A DNA stretch of 64,000 nucleotides from positions 479,364 through 543,363 of the forward strand of contig JASFYN010000001.1 of NCBI GenBank assembly GCA_030055615.1. The letters run 5' to 3'. Source of the DNA: Methanothermobacter sp. Lineage in GTDB: Archaea; Methanobacteriota; Methanobacteria; Methanobacteriales; DSM-23052. The notes beneath the pieces were generated by a model that searched no databases, was not told where the DNA came from, and saw only the letters and a program-made list of their open reading frames with translations. Made by a program: the position numbers and the translations under genes. Numbering within the stretch: position 1 is the first letter of the stretch; the number at the start of each line of letters is the position of its first letter. This document shows, piece by piece, positions 30,066 through 38,511 of this stretch.

Positions 30066-31343
30066 ATGAGAGCATACATTGAAACATTCGGATGCACTTT
30101 TAACAAAGGCGACTCAGAAATAATGGCAGGAATACTCTCAAAAAAAGGCATAAGGTTAGTGAACACTATCAAAGATGCTGATCTCATCATAATAAATACA
30201 TGCTATGTTAAACATCCAACTGAACATAAGGTCATAAACCGGATAAAAAAAGTCCGAGAACTTTATCCTTCCAAACCATTAATAGTAGCCGGGTGCATGG
30301 TGGAGATAGACCCTGAAAAACTCGAGAAGATAGCACCAAGGGCCAGTTGGATAGGACCACATAAAATCCATAGAATATATAAAGTGGTCAAAGGGGCGAT
30401 AAGAGGTGAAAGAATAAAAGAGACGGGATCATATCCTATAAGGAAAGTTGAGATGCCCCGGATAAGATTCAACCCCCACATACACATAATACAGTTATGT
30501 GAAGGATGTCTTGGAGAATGTAGTTATTGTTGCACCCGTTTCGCCAGGGGTAGACTCCAAAGTTACCCTATGGAGGCCGTTAAAAGGGAGGCAGAAAGGG
30601 CGATAATAGAGGGTTGTAGGGAACTGCAATTAACAGCCCAGGATACGGCTGCCTATGGTAGGGATATTGGTGAAAGTTTACCAGAACTCCTCAATGAGAT
30701 AAGTTCCATAGAGGATGATTTCAGGATAAGAGTAGGTATGATGCACCCTTTAAACGTGCTTGACATATTAGAGGATCTCATAGATGCATTCAAATCGGAT
30801 AAAGTCTACAAGTTCTTACATTTACCAGTTCAAAGCGGAAACAATAGGGTATTGGAGGATATGGGGAGAGGATACACAGTAGAAGATTTCAAGTATATAG
30901 TGGAAAGTTTCAGAGAAGAAATACCCGAAATGTCCATTGCAACCGATATAATAGTAGGATATCCAACAGAAGATGAAAAAGCATTCCAAGACACTTGCAA
31001 ACTTTTAAAAGAGATAAAACCAAACTTCATTCACCTATCAAAGTATAAGCATAGACCGAGAGCACTATCATCTTCACTCAAAGAACTAGACTTTGAAGTT
31101 GTTAAAAGGCGCTCAAGAATAATAGAAAAGATAAAATCAGAGATAACAATAGAAGATAATATGAAATTAGTTGGAACATCCCAGAAAATACTAATAGTCG
31201 AGAAAGGCCGGAAAGGAGGTTTCATAGGGAGAACCAATTCTTATATACCTGTTATAACAGAAAAAGCCGAACCAGGATCTTTCATAGAAGTTAAGATTAA
31301 TGGAGCGACAAACACTTATCTTACAGCAACCCCAATAGAATAA
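30066..31343 (+). CDS. tRNA (t6A37) methylthiotransferase, archaeal CDKAL1/MtaB type
   Basis: A 425-residue protein. The N-terminal UPF0004 domain has TFGCTFNKGDSEIM, NTCYVKHPTEHKV and AGCM, which hold one [4Fe-4S] cluster. The radical SAM motif is CEGCLGECSYCCTRFARG near residue 145. A C-terminal TRAM domain covers about residues 360-425. It adds a methylthio group to t6A at position 37 of ANN-decoding tRNAs. GGAGAT lies upstream of the ATG. It converges with the tRNA-Phe gene. Confidence 0.9.
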   Translation: MRAYIETFGCTFNKGDSEIMAGILSKKGIRLVNTIKDADLIIINTCYVKHPTEHKVINRIKKVRELYPSKPLIVAGCMVEIDPEKLEKIAPRASWIGPHKIHRIYKVVKGAIRGERIKETGSYPIRKVEMPRIRFNPHIHIIQLCEGCLGECSYCCTRFARGRLQSYPMEAVKREAERAIIEGCRELQLTAQDTAAYGRDIGESLPELLNEISSIEDDFRIRVGMMHPLNVLDILEDLIDAFKSDKVYKFLHLPVQSGNNRVLEDMGRGYTVEDFKYIVESFREEIPEMSIATDIIVGYPTEDEKAFQDTCKLLKEIKPNFIHLSKYKHRPRALSSSLKELDFEVVKRRSRIIEKIKSEITIEDNMKLVGTSQKILIVEKGRKGGFIGRTNSYIPVITEKAEPGSFIEVKINGATNTYLTATPIE

Positions 31344-31352
31344 TCTTTCTGA

Positions 31353-31428
<76 letters not shown>

Positions 31429-31500
31429 TGGGCCGGACGAGATTCGAACTCGCGACCACCTCCGTGTCAGGGAGGTATCCTACCCCTAGACCACCGGCCC
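31429..31500 (-). tRNA. tRNA-Val (GAC)
   Basis: 72 bases fold into a cloverleaf. The acceptor stem GGGCCGG pairs with CCGGCCC, discriminator A. The anticodon arm is CCTCC-CTGACAC-GGAGG. Loop positions 34-36 are G-A-C, which reads GUC/GUU valine codons. The T arm has GAGTTCGAATCTC. No CCA is encoded. It is transcribed first in the Val-Phe pair. Confidence 0.95.
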
Positions 31501-31529
31501 CCAATCCAAGATTGGGCTTCCCAGCCCAA
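31501..31529 (-). promoter_or_regulatory. Two overlapping hairpins before the tRNA pair
   Basis: Directly upstream of tRNA-Val are two inverted repeats that share bases. CCAATC (31501-31506) pairs with GATTGG (31510-31515), and TTGGGCT (31512-31518) pairs with AGCCCAA (31523-31529). They cannot both form. A TTATAAG-like box for leftward transcription lies near 31536-31542. The hairpins therefore sit at or just after the expected start point. Confidence 0.5.
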
Positions 31530-31827
31530 ATTTTCTTATAATTCTCATTAGAGAGTGCTCATGCCACTGAAAGGTTACACTCCTAGGGATTATTCGAATT
31601 TTTATACCATAACCTGAGCCCGGATCCCTTGTATTTATCACATATACCCCTTTGGAATATTTAAATTTTTCCCACTATCTCCTCTTCCTTTTAATTTGGA
31701 GGGTCTAAGGAAGTGGGAAGTTTTAATATTAATCATCTAATAAGTGTGATTCTAGTAAAGTTTATTAAATAGTATTTTTATACTGGGTAAACACTTGAGT
31801 TCAACTTTTTTTTGGTGGTTGTTTATA
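31530..31827. other. Intergenic region between the tRNA pair and the membrane-protein genes
   Basis: About 300 bases without a gene. The left end should hold the tRNA promoter. The right end has an AT-rich TTTTTATACTG stretch near 31775, a possible TATA box for the rightward membrane-protein genes. I see no other repeat, RNA gene or open frame here. Confidence 0.4.
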
Positions 31828-32142
31828 ATGGGATATGAGATTATAGTCCCCTCAGTGTTGGTTATAGTATTGTATATAATCACTTATGGTCTTTATAAGA
31901 TGGGCTTAGTTAATAGAAAGTGGCATGTAAATTTTTGGAATCTTATAATATTTATGGTATTTATAATTTCTGGTATTGGGGGTTTCATCCTTTTATTCAT
32001 GCTAGAGTATGGTTTGAAAGCCCCTTTTAATCATCAATTGCTTTATTGGCATGTTGAGGCGGGCGTAGGCCTTGTGATCATAACCATATTCCATTTCCAT
32101 TATTACAAAGGTAGTTTTTATAGGATATTTGGGGTGCGTTGA
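31828..32142 (+). CDS. Small membrane protein with conserved histidines (paralogue 1)
   Basis: About 104 residues from the ATG at 31828, which has GGTGGTTG upstream; a TTG at 31795 is a weaker start. Three helices are predicted, near residues 4-24, 36-60 and 72-92. The third carries YWHVE (His75) and HFHYY (His89, His91). The next gene encodes the same three-helix unit with the same histidines. The pattern recalls small haem-binding membrane domains such as DUF4405, but I cannot show haem binding. No family name is certain. Confidence 0.6.
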   Translation: MGYEIIVPSVLVIVLYIITYGLYKMGLVNRKWHVNFWNLIIFMVFIISGIGGFILLFMLEYGLKAPFNHQLLYWHVEAGVGLVIITIFHFHYYKGSFYRIFGVR

Positions 32143-32152
32143 GTTGGGTTTA

Positions 32153-32731
32153 ATGGAAAAAATCATCAAAAAATTAATATTATTGCTCCCAGCTATCGGA
32201 AGTTTATTATCAGTTGACGGATCCTGCGCTGCTTCTTGTCCATATGGGCTTGTAAATGATCCTTATCCTGGTCAGTGCCCACGTTATACTGATTTGAATG
32301 GTGATGGGTTCTGTGACTTTTCACAAACATCAGCTTCCATAGCAACAAATACTGGGGCCGATGAGATTCATCAAGAGAATGCCACAACTCATAATATGGA
32401 AGATATAAATGTTGATGGGGTGAATTATCATATTATACCTCTTACAATGATTATTATAGGGTTATATCTTCTCACTTTTCATCTTTTTAAAAAAGGGTAC
32501 ATTAAACGGTCAAAGTATAGAAGATTATGGAACTTGCTTTTAACATTTGGTTATATTGGGACTGGATTTACAGGTTTCTTGTTGGTTTTCTTCATAAAAT
32601 TAGGTATCAGAACAGCTTTGAATCAACCTTTAACATATTGGCATGCTGAAATGTCAATCCTCATGGTAGTTGCGACAATTTTACATATACACATTTACCG
32701 GAAACCTTTCAAGTCGATATTCTCATTTTAG
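32153..32731 (+). CDS. Exported Cys-rich/DxDxDG domain fused to His-rich membrane unit (paralogue 2)
   Basis: About 192 residues from the ATG at 32153; a TTG at 32144 behind GGGGTG is also good. A signal-like helix (residues 5-24) precedes an outside domain with four cysteines (25, 29, 42, 54). It includes PRYTDLNGDGFCD, a Ca-binding-like motif seen before electron-transfer membrane domains in other archaea. Residues 95-190 repeat the membrane unit of the previous gene, with YWHAE (His164) and HIHIY (His178, His180). It is probably co-transcribed with paralogue 1 and converges with the cyclo-ligase gene, overlapping nine bases. Confidence 0.6.
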   Translation: MEKIIKKLILLLPAIGSLLSVDGSCAASCPYGLVNDPYPGQCPRYTDLNGDGFCDFSQTSASIATNTGADEIHQENATTHNMEDINVDGVNYHIIPLTMIIIGLYLLTFHLFKKGYIKRSKYRRLWNLLLTFGYIGTGFTGFLLVFFIKLGIRTALNQPLTYWHAEMSILMVVATILHIHIYRKPFKSIFSF

Positions 32732-33325
32732 TCTTATAACACGTTTCGGTGTTACTATCATGTTTATTTTTTCATCATGCGGTTCCACAGGTACTTTTTT
32801 GATGATCTGGGTTTCATCCACTGTTGTTACAATGGGTGTTTGCTCTGTTATGGCACCCTGGTATTTGAGCTCTTTTATTTCGCGATCCCCATAACCTCCA
32901 CCTTTACCCAGTCTGTTACCATTCATGTCAACGGCTACAGACCCTTCAACTACAAGATCGATTTTGGGGAAAACTTTTATGGGTGATCCTAACCTGTAAG
33001 CTCCTCTTATAGTGGAAGCGAATCTTTCACATCCTCTTGCATCATTTGCTCTAATATAAAGGTATCCTTTTTTGAGTCGTGGTGTGGGCATTATAAGGTC
33101 TTTACCATGGTATAAGGCTAGTTCTCTTACTGGCCGCTGTGCGGAATCTGGACTCGAAAATATCCTCTTGGAATTTTTCCATTCTATTGTCTTTGAAAGG
33201 CGTAGTGCAGCGGCAATTGAACCCTTGAAGTCTGGTATTTTACCATAGTCTCCTTTGGGTCTTCGGGAAATGCCAAGTTTATGTAGGCGATCCCATACTA
33301 TTTTTCTGATTTCTCCTTTTTTCAT
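32723..33325 (-). CDS. 5-formyltetrahydrofolate cyclo-ligase family protein
   Basis: A 200-residue member of the MTHFS fold. It has an N-terminal RKIVWDRL segment, a basic middle, and the C-terminal GNRLGKGGGYGDREI substrate/phosphate loop typical of the family. Methanogens use tetrahydromethanopterin, so the real substrate may be a formylated or other one-carbon pterin. It overlaps the RDD gene stop by ATGA. Confidence 0.82.
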   Translation of the reverse strand: MKKGEIRKIVWDRLHKLGISRRPKGDYGKIPDFKGSIAAALRLSKTIEWKNSKRIFSSPDSAQRPVRELALYHGKDLIMPTPRLKKGYLYIRANDARGCERFASTIRGAYRLGSPIKVFPKIDLVVEGSVAVDMNGNRLGKGGGYGDREIKELKYQGAITEQTPIVTTVDETQIIKKVPVEPHDEKINMIVTPKRVIRLK

Positions 33326-33714
33326 TGATTTCCCGTTATAACCTTTGTACCGGCTATTTTATCAAATAATCTTAGTTCTTTGTTGTATCCTAGGATAACG
33401 TCTAATATTAATGGGAACCAGCAAATTTTGGGGAGATTCCTTATTATAACCTGTTTGTATTTTAATTCCCCTTCTTTGGAGACCACTTTTAGCCTCTGGT
33501 TTAATTTACCAATAGTTCCACCATGATATTCAAAGTAACTAAAATATGAGATCGTCAAGATAACTAAAAGAATTGGCCAATAATTATAAAGGAAAAATGA
33601 GTCCGTGAAGACAATAAAAGGATAAAATAATAAGGTTAATGCCCATATCATCAAATTGACCACTAGAAAATCTATGATAAAAGCGAAAAGTCTTCTTTTT
33701 ATGATTTCTTCCAT
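33322..33714 (-). CDS. RDD-family membrane protein
   Basis: About 130 residues from the ATG at 33714, preceded by AGGTTGG. An RRLFAFIIDFLVVNL start with Arg and Asp flanking the first helix, a second helix pair, and the GGTIGKLNQRLKVV loop mark the RDD family. Its function is unknown; some relatives take part in ion exchange. It sits between hypE and the cyclo-ligase gene in one operon. Confidence 0.75.
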   Translation of the reverse strand: MEEIIKRRLFAFIIDFLVVNLMIWALTLLFYPFIVFTDSFFLYNYWPILLVILTISYFSYFEYHGGTIGKLNQRLKVVSKEGELKYKQVIIRNLPKICWFPLILDVILGYNKELRLFDKIAGTKVITGNQ

Positions 33715-33725
33715 TTTAACCAACC

Positions 33726-34736
33726 TTAACATACTCTTGGCACCGGATCTGCTATAGGCGCCTCGATTATCCGCCTACCCCCAAGTGAGGTTTCGAGTAT
33801 TACATGTTTGTCCTCTGTCACCTCACCTATTATCTGTGCTTCAGTACCATATCTCGTCTTCCGGATTGCCTTGAGTATTTTGTCTGCAAGTTCTGCTTCA
33901 ACGCCCATAACGATTTTACCCTCATTCGCGACCTCATATGGGTCTATGCCAAGCATCTCAGAAACGGCCCTCACTTCCTCTTTGATGGGTATTTTATCTT
34001 CTTCTATTAGCATGCCAACACCAGATTTTTCTGCTAACTCATTAAGGGCATTTGCAAGACCTCCACGGGTGGGATCCTTCATGGCCTTCACACCCCCTAT
34101 CTCCAATGCGGCCTCCACGATCTCCCAGAGTGGGGCTACATCAGATTTAAGGCTTGTTTCGAAGCCGAATCCTTCCCGGTAGGCCATTAATGCTATCCCA
34201 TGGTCTCCTATGCTTCCTGTTAGGATGATCTTGTCCCCGACCTCGAGCCCGTTATCCCTTATTATTTTGCCCTTTTCTGCTATTCCTATGCCTGTTGTTG
34301 TTATTACCATCTTGTCAAGTTTTCCTTGTTCCATCACCTTGGTGTCACCTGTTATTATTGAAGTTCCGGTTTCCTGGGATATTTGGTCCATGGATTTTAT
34401 GATTCGCTCTAATTCCTCTGAATTGAAGCCTTCACTTATTATCATGGCATTTGCAATGGCAAGGGGCTTGGCACCCATTACTGATATGTCATTTATTGTA
34501 CCTGAAATTGCAAGTTTTCCGATATCTCCTCCTGGGAAGAACAGTGGATCGATAGTGTGACCATCAGTACTTATAACTATTTCATAGCCATCTAATGGTA
34601 TGCTGGCAGCATCATCCAAGTCATCTAATCCAACACCACCATTAACACTCTTTTTCTGGATGTTGGAGAGGATTATCTCTGATATGAGATTTTGCATCAT
34701 TTCTCCGCCTGCACCATGTGACATGCTGATCTTCAT
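33726..34736 (-). CDS. hypE: Hydrogenase maturation protein HypE
   Basis: A 336-residue PurM-like ATPase. It begins with HGAGGEMMQNLI, has the STDGHTIDPLFFPGGDIG motif, and ends in PRVC. The terminal cysteine accepts the carbamoyl group from HypF and is dehydrated to thiocyanate, the source of cyanide ligands for [NiFe] hydrogenases. That end is intact here. Hydrogenases are central to hydrogenotrophic methanogenesis. It is the first gene of a three-gene minus-strand run. Confidence 0.95.
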   Translation of the reverse strand: MKISMSHGAGGEMMQNLISEIILSNIQKKSVNGGVGLDDLDDAASIPLDGYEIVISTDGHTIDPLFFPGGDIGKLAISGTINDISVMGAKPLAIANAMIISEGFNSEELERIIKSMDQISQETGTSIITGDTKVMEQGKLDKMVITTTGIGIAEKGKIIRDNGLEVGDKIILTGSIGDHGIALMAYREGFGFETSLKSDVAPLWEIVEAALEIGGVKAMKDPTRGGLANALNELAEKSGVGMLIEEDKIPIKEEVRAVSEMLGIDPYEVANEGKIVMGVEAELADKILKAIRKTRYGTEAQIIGEVTEDKHVILETSLGGRRIIEAPIADPVPRVC

Positions 34737-34854
34737 AACTTCACCTTTTATTACCTTATCATTATAGTATTATAGGAGAGTATAAAAATTGTTTCCCCCC
34801 AGGGAACATTTCTCAAATTTGGAGTTCATCACCTAGGATCTTTGTGGATCCGAA

Positions 34855-34870
34855 AAATTTATATAATTAG
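34855..34870 (+). promoter_or_regulatory. Probable promoter of the rpS8e-polB2 operon
   Basis: AATTTATATAATTAG with a preceding purine-rich CGAAAAA (BRE-like) is a strong archaeal TATA box. The expected start point, about 25 bases on, falls near 34884-34890, at the left arm of the leader structure. Confidence 0.5.
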
Positions 34871-34881
34871 GCGTTAATTAG

Positions 34882-34960
34882 TAGATGATATAACTTTTTC
34901 TCTGGAGAACCCTCCAGAGGGGTGATTGATAGTATCATCTGACTTAAATTATATCATCTA
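34882..34960 (+). promoter_or_regulatory. Structured leader of the rpS8e gene with alternative pairings
   Basis: TAGATGATATAA (34882-34893) and TTATATCATCTA (34949-34960) are perfect 12-base inverted arms. Between them CTCTGGAG (34900-34907) pairs with CTCCAGAG (34912-34919) with a four-base loop. A second copy, TATCATCT (34933-34940), can also pair with the left arm. Each ATCATCT could pair with the ribosome site AGGTGAT at 34983-34989 with one G-U. This is the layout of a translational switch, as used for ribosomal protein autoregulation, but it is not proven. Confidence 0.5.
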
Positions 34961-34994
34961 ATTCTAAATATAATATATTTTGAGGTGATGTTAA

Positions 34995-35378
34995 ATGGCG
35001 ATATGGCAAGGTAGGTCCAAGAGAAAACCAACAGGTGGAAGGTTGAAAAAGAGTAGAGGCAAAAGGAAATATGAACTTGGAAGGGAAGCCGCGGAGACAA
35101 GAATCGGTGAAAGGAAGATGAGGATAATAAGGACAATGGGGGGTAACAGGAAGTTTAGGCTTGTAACAGACACCCATATAAATGTGGTTGACCCTGACAC
35201 CAATAAGGTGGAAGTTGCAGAAATACTGAATGTGGTAGAGAATAAGGCCAACCCTCACTTCGTAAGGAGGAATATCATAACAAAGGGTGCAATCGTAGAG
35301 ACGAGCAAAGGCCTTGCTAGGGTAACTTCAAGACCTGGCCAACATGGCATACTCAATGGCATATTAATCAAAAAATGA
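34995..35378 (+). CDS. rps8e: 30S ribosomal protein S8e
   Basis: A 127-residue archaeal S8e. It starts with [20 protein letters not shown], has the central [14 protein letters not shown] core and ends with [19 protein letters not shown], all typical. GAGGTGAT lies five bases before the ATG. The gene is followed by polB2 after 12 bases and has a highly structured leader. Confidence 0.97.
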   Translation: MAIWQGRSKRKPTGGRLKKSRGKRKYELGREAAETRIGERKMRIIRTMGGNRKFRLVTDTHINVVDPDTNKVEVAEILNVVENKANPHFVRRNIITKGAIVETSKGLARVTSRPGQHGILNGILIKK

Positions 35379-35390
35379 TGGTGTATAAAT

Positions 35391-36053
35391 TTGGTTGATA
35401 ACCTGAAAAAGGAGATAATTTCCCAAGTTGAGAAATTCTTAGATTACATCAATAATAAGCTCCCAGAGGGGATGGAACTCGAATATGAGGGATTCTACCG
35501 GAGGGGTTTCTTCGTAACCAAGAAGAGATATGCTCTAATCGAGGATAATACTATCATAGTCAAGGGCCTTGAACTAGTAAGGAGGGACTGGGCGCCAATA
35601 GCCAAGAAGACACAGCAGATGGTTCTCCGGGCAATACTAGAGGAAGGATCACCCAGAAAGGCTAAAGATATTATAAGGAGGGTTATAAGGGATATTAAAG
35701 AGGGTAACGTGCGAGTCGAGGACCTTATCATACATACACAGATTACCAAGAACCTTGACGAATATAAGCAAGTAGGCCCCCATATAGTGGCAGCTAGAAG
35801 ATCACTTAAAAAGGGTAGGCGGATTGAAAGAGGATCCATAATCCGCTACATTATAGTGAAAGGGAAAGAACCAATTAGTCAAAGGGCGGTTCCGGCTGAA
35901 GATTTCAAGGGGGAGTATGACCCTGATTATTATATAGAGAATCAGGTTCTAGCTGCTGTATCCCGTATAATAACTTCACTTGGATACTCAACGGATGATC
36001 TTCTCATGTTGGCGAAGGGTGAAAGACAGAGTAGCCTAGACGCATTCCTTTAG
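35391..36053 (+). CDS. polB2: DNA polymerase B, C-terminal subunit of a split polymerase (PolB2)
   Basis: A 220-residue protein matching only the C-terminal palm/thumb end of family-B DNA polymerases: [15 protein letters not shown] near residue 37, [11 protein letters not shown] near residue 58, and a [18 protein letters not shown] segment near the end. The rest of the polymerase is absent here. M. thermautotrophicus has exactly this split, with a small PolB2 assembling with a large PolB1 coded elsewhere. The start is TTG, so the fragment is a true gene and not a truncated ORF. It sits right after rpS8e. Confidence 0.92.
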   Translation: MVDNLKKEIISQVEKFLDYINNKLPEGMELEYEGFYRRGFFVTKKRYALIEDNTIIVKGLELVRRDWAPIAKKTQQMVLRAILEEGSPRKAKDIIRRVIRDIKEGNVRVEDLIIHTQITKNLDEYKQVGPHIVAARRSLKKGRRIERGSIIRYIIVKGKEPISQRAVPAEDFKGEYDPDYYIENQVLAAVSRIITSLGYSTDDLLMLAKGERQSSLDAFL

Positions 36054-36066
36054 GGGGGTGGATTTC

Positions 36067-36747
36067 ATGTTAAAAGCCGTGTACTTCGATATTGATGATA
36101 CGCTATATGACACGTCAAGTTTTGCGATGTTAGCCAGAAAAGCTGCTTTAAGTGTCATGATCGAGGCTGGATTGCCCCTCACACAAGAGGAGGCTTATCC
36201 TCTCCTTAGGGAGATCATAGATGAAAAGGGATCAAATTATGGTAAACATTTTAACGTGCTTACGAAGAGGGTTTTCGGCGAAGAAAACCCCCTACTGATA
36301 GCCTTGGGCGTGATAACATACCACAATGTTAAATTCGCCCTTTTGAGGCCATTTCCACAAACAATACCAACTTTGATATATCTTAAAGGTAAAGGTTATC
36401 ATCTTGGGGTGATATCTAATGGTCTCACCATAAAACAATGGGAGAAGCTGATAAGACTTGGAATACACCACTTCTTTGATGATGTTGTCACTTCAGAGGA
36501 GGTAGGAGTCGAAAAACCAGATCAAGGAATATTTAAGGAAGCTCTCAATAGGATGGGTTGTAAGCCTGAAGATTCTGTCATGGTGGGGGATAAGTTTAAG
36601 GAGGATATACTCGGTGCACTTAATGCTGGTATGTCGGCAATACTTGTCAACTCCAAGTTAAAAGATGATGAGAAGGATTATATAAAAAGGGAGAAACTTG
36701 ATATTGAGATAATATCCAATATAGGGGAGCTTAGAGATATCCTATAG
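36067..36747 (+). CDS. HAD-superfamily phosphatase (TIGR02253-like)
   Basis: About 226 residues from the ATG at 36067, preceded by AGGGGGG. Motif I is DIDDTLYDT, with the nucleophile Asp near residue 8. Motif II is ISNG near residue 117, motif III lysine is in EEVGVEKPD, and motif IV is MVGDKFKEDI. A helical cap lies between motifs I and II. The substrate is unknown. It is only a few bases after polB2 and before the AAA+ gene. Confidence 0.85.
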   Translation: MLKAVYFDIDDTLYDTSSFAMLARKAALSVMIEAGLPLTQEEAYPLLREIIDEKGSNYGKHFNVLTKRVFGEENPLLIALGVITYHNVKFALLRPFPQTIPTLIYLKGKGYHLGVISNGLTIKQWEKLIRLGIHHFFDDVVTSEEVGVEKPDQGIFKEALNRMGCKPEDSVMVGDKFKEDILGALNAGMSAILVNSKLKDDEKDYIKREKLDIEIISNIGELRDIL

Positions 36748-36759
36748 GTGGTGTCCAGA

Positions 36760-38511
36760 GTGGATTATTATCATGATGAAAAAATGCAAATACTTTTTGA
36801 GGCTTTAAAACAGCCAAAGAGTCTTGATGAAATAGATTTATCAAGTGAATTCATAAAAAACCTTATTCTCAAAATCATAGCCACCTATGGGACAATAAAA
36901 GTTGAAAGGATCCATGAAATTACAGGATTACACGTGAACATCCTCGAAGAATGTATGAGAGAGATGGAAAATGATGAATTATGCGCTTCCATTGGTGGGG
37001 GTTTCCTATTCCCCACGGTGACATATACTATAAAAAGGGAGGGGAAAAACCTCGCAGAAAAACTCCTTAAAGAAAACCCATACATTGGCATGGCCCCAGT
37101 AACATATGAACTTTATTATAAGATAATGGAAAAACAACTTGAGGGAAGATTCCCCATCAAAATACCCGATGAGATCATTGAAGAAGCATTTAAGGATATT
37201 GTTGGTAGCGAAGAGGCTAAAAAGACCATGATTGAGGCTGCTACAGTTGGAAAAGGTTTTTTTATATATGGTCCTCCTGGGACGGGTAAAACCTTCATCA
37301 CAAGTAAAATGTCGGATCTGCTTCCCCCAATTTTGATCCCACGTTATATCGAGTTTAATGAACAGGTAATCCAATTATACGATCCAGATTTTCACAAGCT
37401 TTGTGATGAACAACCAGAGGACCCAAGATGGGTTAAAATATATGCACCATTCGTCTTCACAGGATCTGAACTTACAATTGAAAGAATGGAAACAAATTTC
37501 AACCAAAATAAGGGAGTATATGAGACCTCTCCTATCATAAAAGCAAATGGTGGCGTTCTACTCCTTGATGATCTTGGAAGACAAAAAGAAGACCATAACA
37601 TGATACTTAACCGTTTAATAATACCCCTCGAAAATAGGAAGGAAATAGTGTATATTAAGGGGGTTCCAGTCAGTGTGCATGCACATTTTATCCCTGTATT
37701 CTCCACAAACCTTGATATAAGTATAATGGATGAGGCCCATCTTAGAAGGGCACCCTTACATATATTCTTACAAGAACCCCCAGTAGATGAGATAATTGAA
37801 GTATTCAAGAGAAATCTAGATTTACTAGGAGAAGAATATGATGAAGATATTTTCGAAAGACTCAGATTAGTCTACACGCCCAAAGAGGATGGTGGTGAAG
37901 GATTAACCCCAACTTTTGCCCATGCTAGGGATCTTGCCCAAATAGCCCAAGCGGTGAGAATAAATCGTGAAATGGAAAAGATAGATGTTGACATACTAGA
38001 AGAAGCCCTAAAAAGGCATGTCCTCATAGACCTCCAAAGGATGGATATTGATATTGCAGAGGCGCAGCAACGCCTACGCACATTCAGGGTGGAAACTTCA
38101 CAACTTGAAGAAGCTAGAGGGTTATTATTGGAGTATGGGGCAATTGAGATAGGTATTGAAGACGTTTCAATACTTTTAGAACTTAAAAAGACAATAAACC
38201 CCACAGTATTACTTGAATACCTTAATGAAAACAACATAGATCTCAAGAATGTTGAGATTATAGCAAAGAACAAAATTAGATTGCAAACTTCACAAATTGA
38301 AGAAGCCAAAATGTTATTATCAGAGTGCGAATTAGTTGAATTAAGCATTGAAAGCGGTTCAATACTTGTAGACTTTGAAGAGACAGTTACCCCTACACAA
38401 TTACTTGAATATTTTAATGTAAATAACATAAATGTCAGGGATATTAAGATTATAACAGAAACTAAAAGGGAATTTCGGAAAATTATCCTCAGTAAAGGGG
38501 CATCTTCATGA
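36760..38511 (+). CDS. AAA+ ATPase with N-terminal winged helix and duplicated C-terminal domain
   Basis: About 583 residues from the GTG at 36760 (AGGTGGT upstream; GTG 36748 is an alternative). Numbered from 36748: a winged-helix-like part (about 35-105), an AAA+ core with GPPGTGKT at 175-182, LLLDD at 271-275 and STN at 319-321, then two 64-residue repeats at about 447-507 and 511-571, each starting near TSQ(L/I)EEA. The core (RWV, IKANGGVLLLDD, NRLIIPLE, FSTNLD) resembles uncharacterised bacterial AAA+ proteins known mainly from deltaproteobacteria. The function is unknown. It overlaps the next gene by ATGA. Confidence 0.75.
   Translation: MDYYHDEKMQILFEALKQPKSLDEIDLSSEFIKNLILKIIATYGTIKVERIHEITGLHVNILEECMREMENDELCASIGGGFLFPTVTYTIKREGKNLAEKLLKENPYIGMAPVTYELYYKIMEKQLEGRFPIKIPDEIIEEAFKDIVGSEEAKKTMIEAATVGKGFFIYGPPGTGKTFITSKMSDLLPPILIPRYIEFNEQVIQLYDPDFHKLCDEQPEDPRWVKIYAPFVFTGSELTIERMETNFNQNKGVYETSPIIKANGGVLLLDDLGRQKEDHNMILNRLIIPLENRKEIVYIKGVPVSVHAHFIPVFSTNLDISIMDEAHLRRAPLHIFLQEPPVDEIIEVFKRNLDLLGEEYDEDIFERLRLVYTPKEDGGEGLTPTFAHARDLAQIAQAVRINREMEKIDVDILEEALKRHVLIDLQRMDIDIAEAQQRLRTFRVETSQLEEARGLLLEYGAIEIGIEDVSILLELKKTINPTVLLEYLNENNIDLKNVEIIAKNKIRLQTSQIEEAKMLLSECELVELSIESGSILVDFEETVTPTQLLEYFNVNNINVRDIKIITETKREFRKIILSKGASS

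Noticed and set aside
31429..31500. Reading this tRNA as Asp (GTC)
   Set aside because: The loop places G-A-C at positions 34-36, which is valine; GTC is only the complement.
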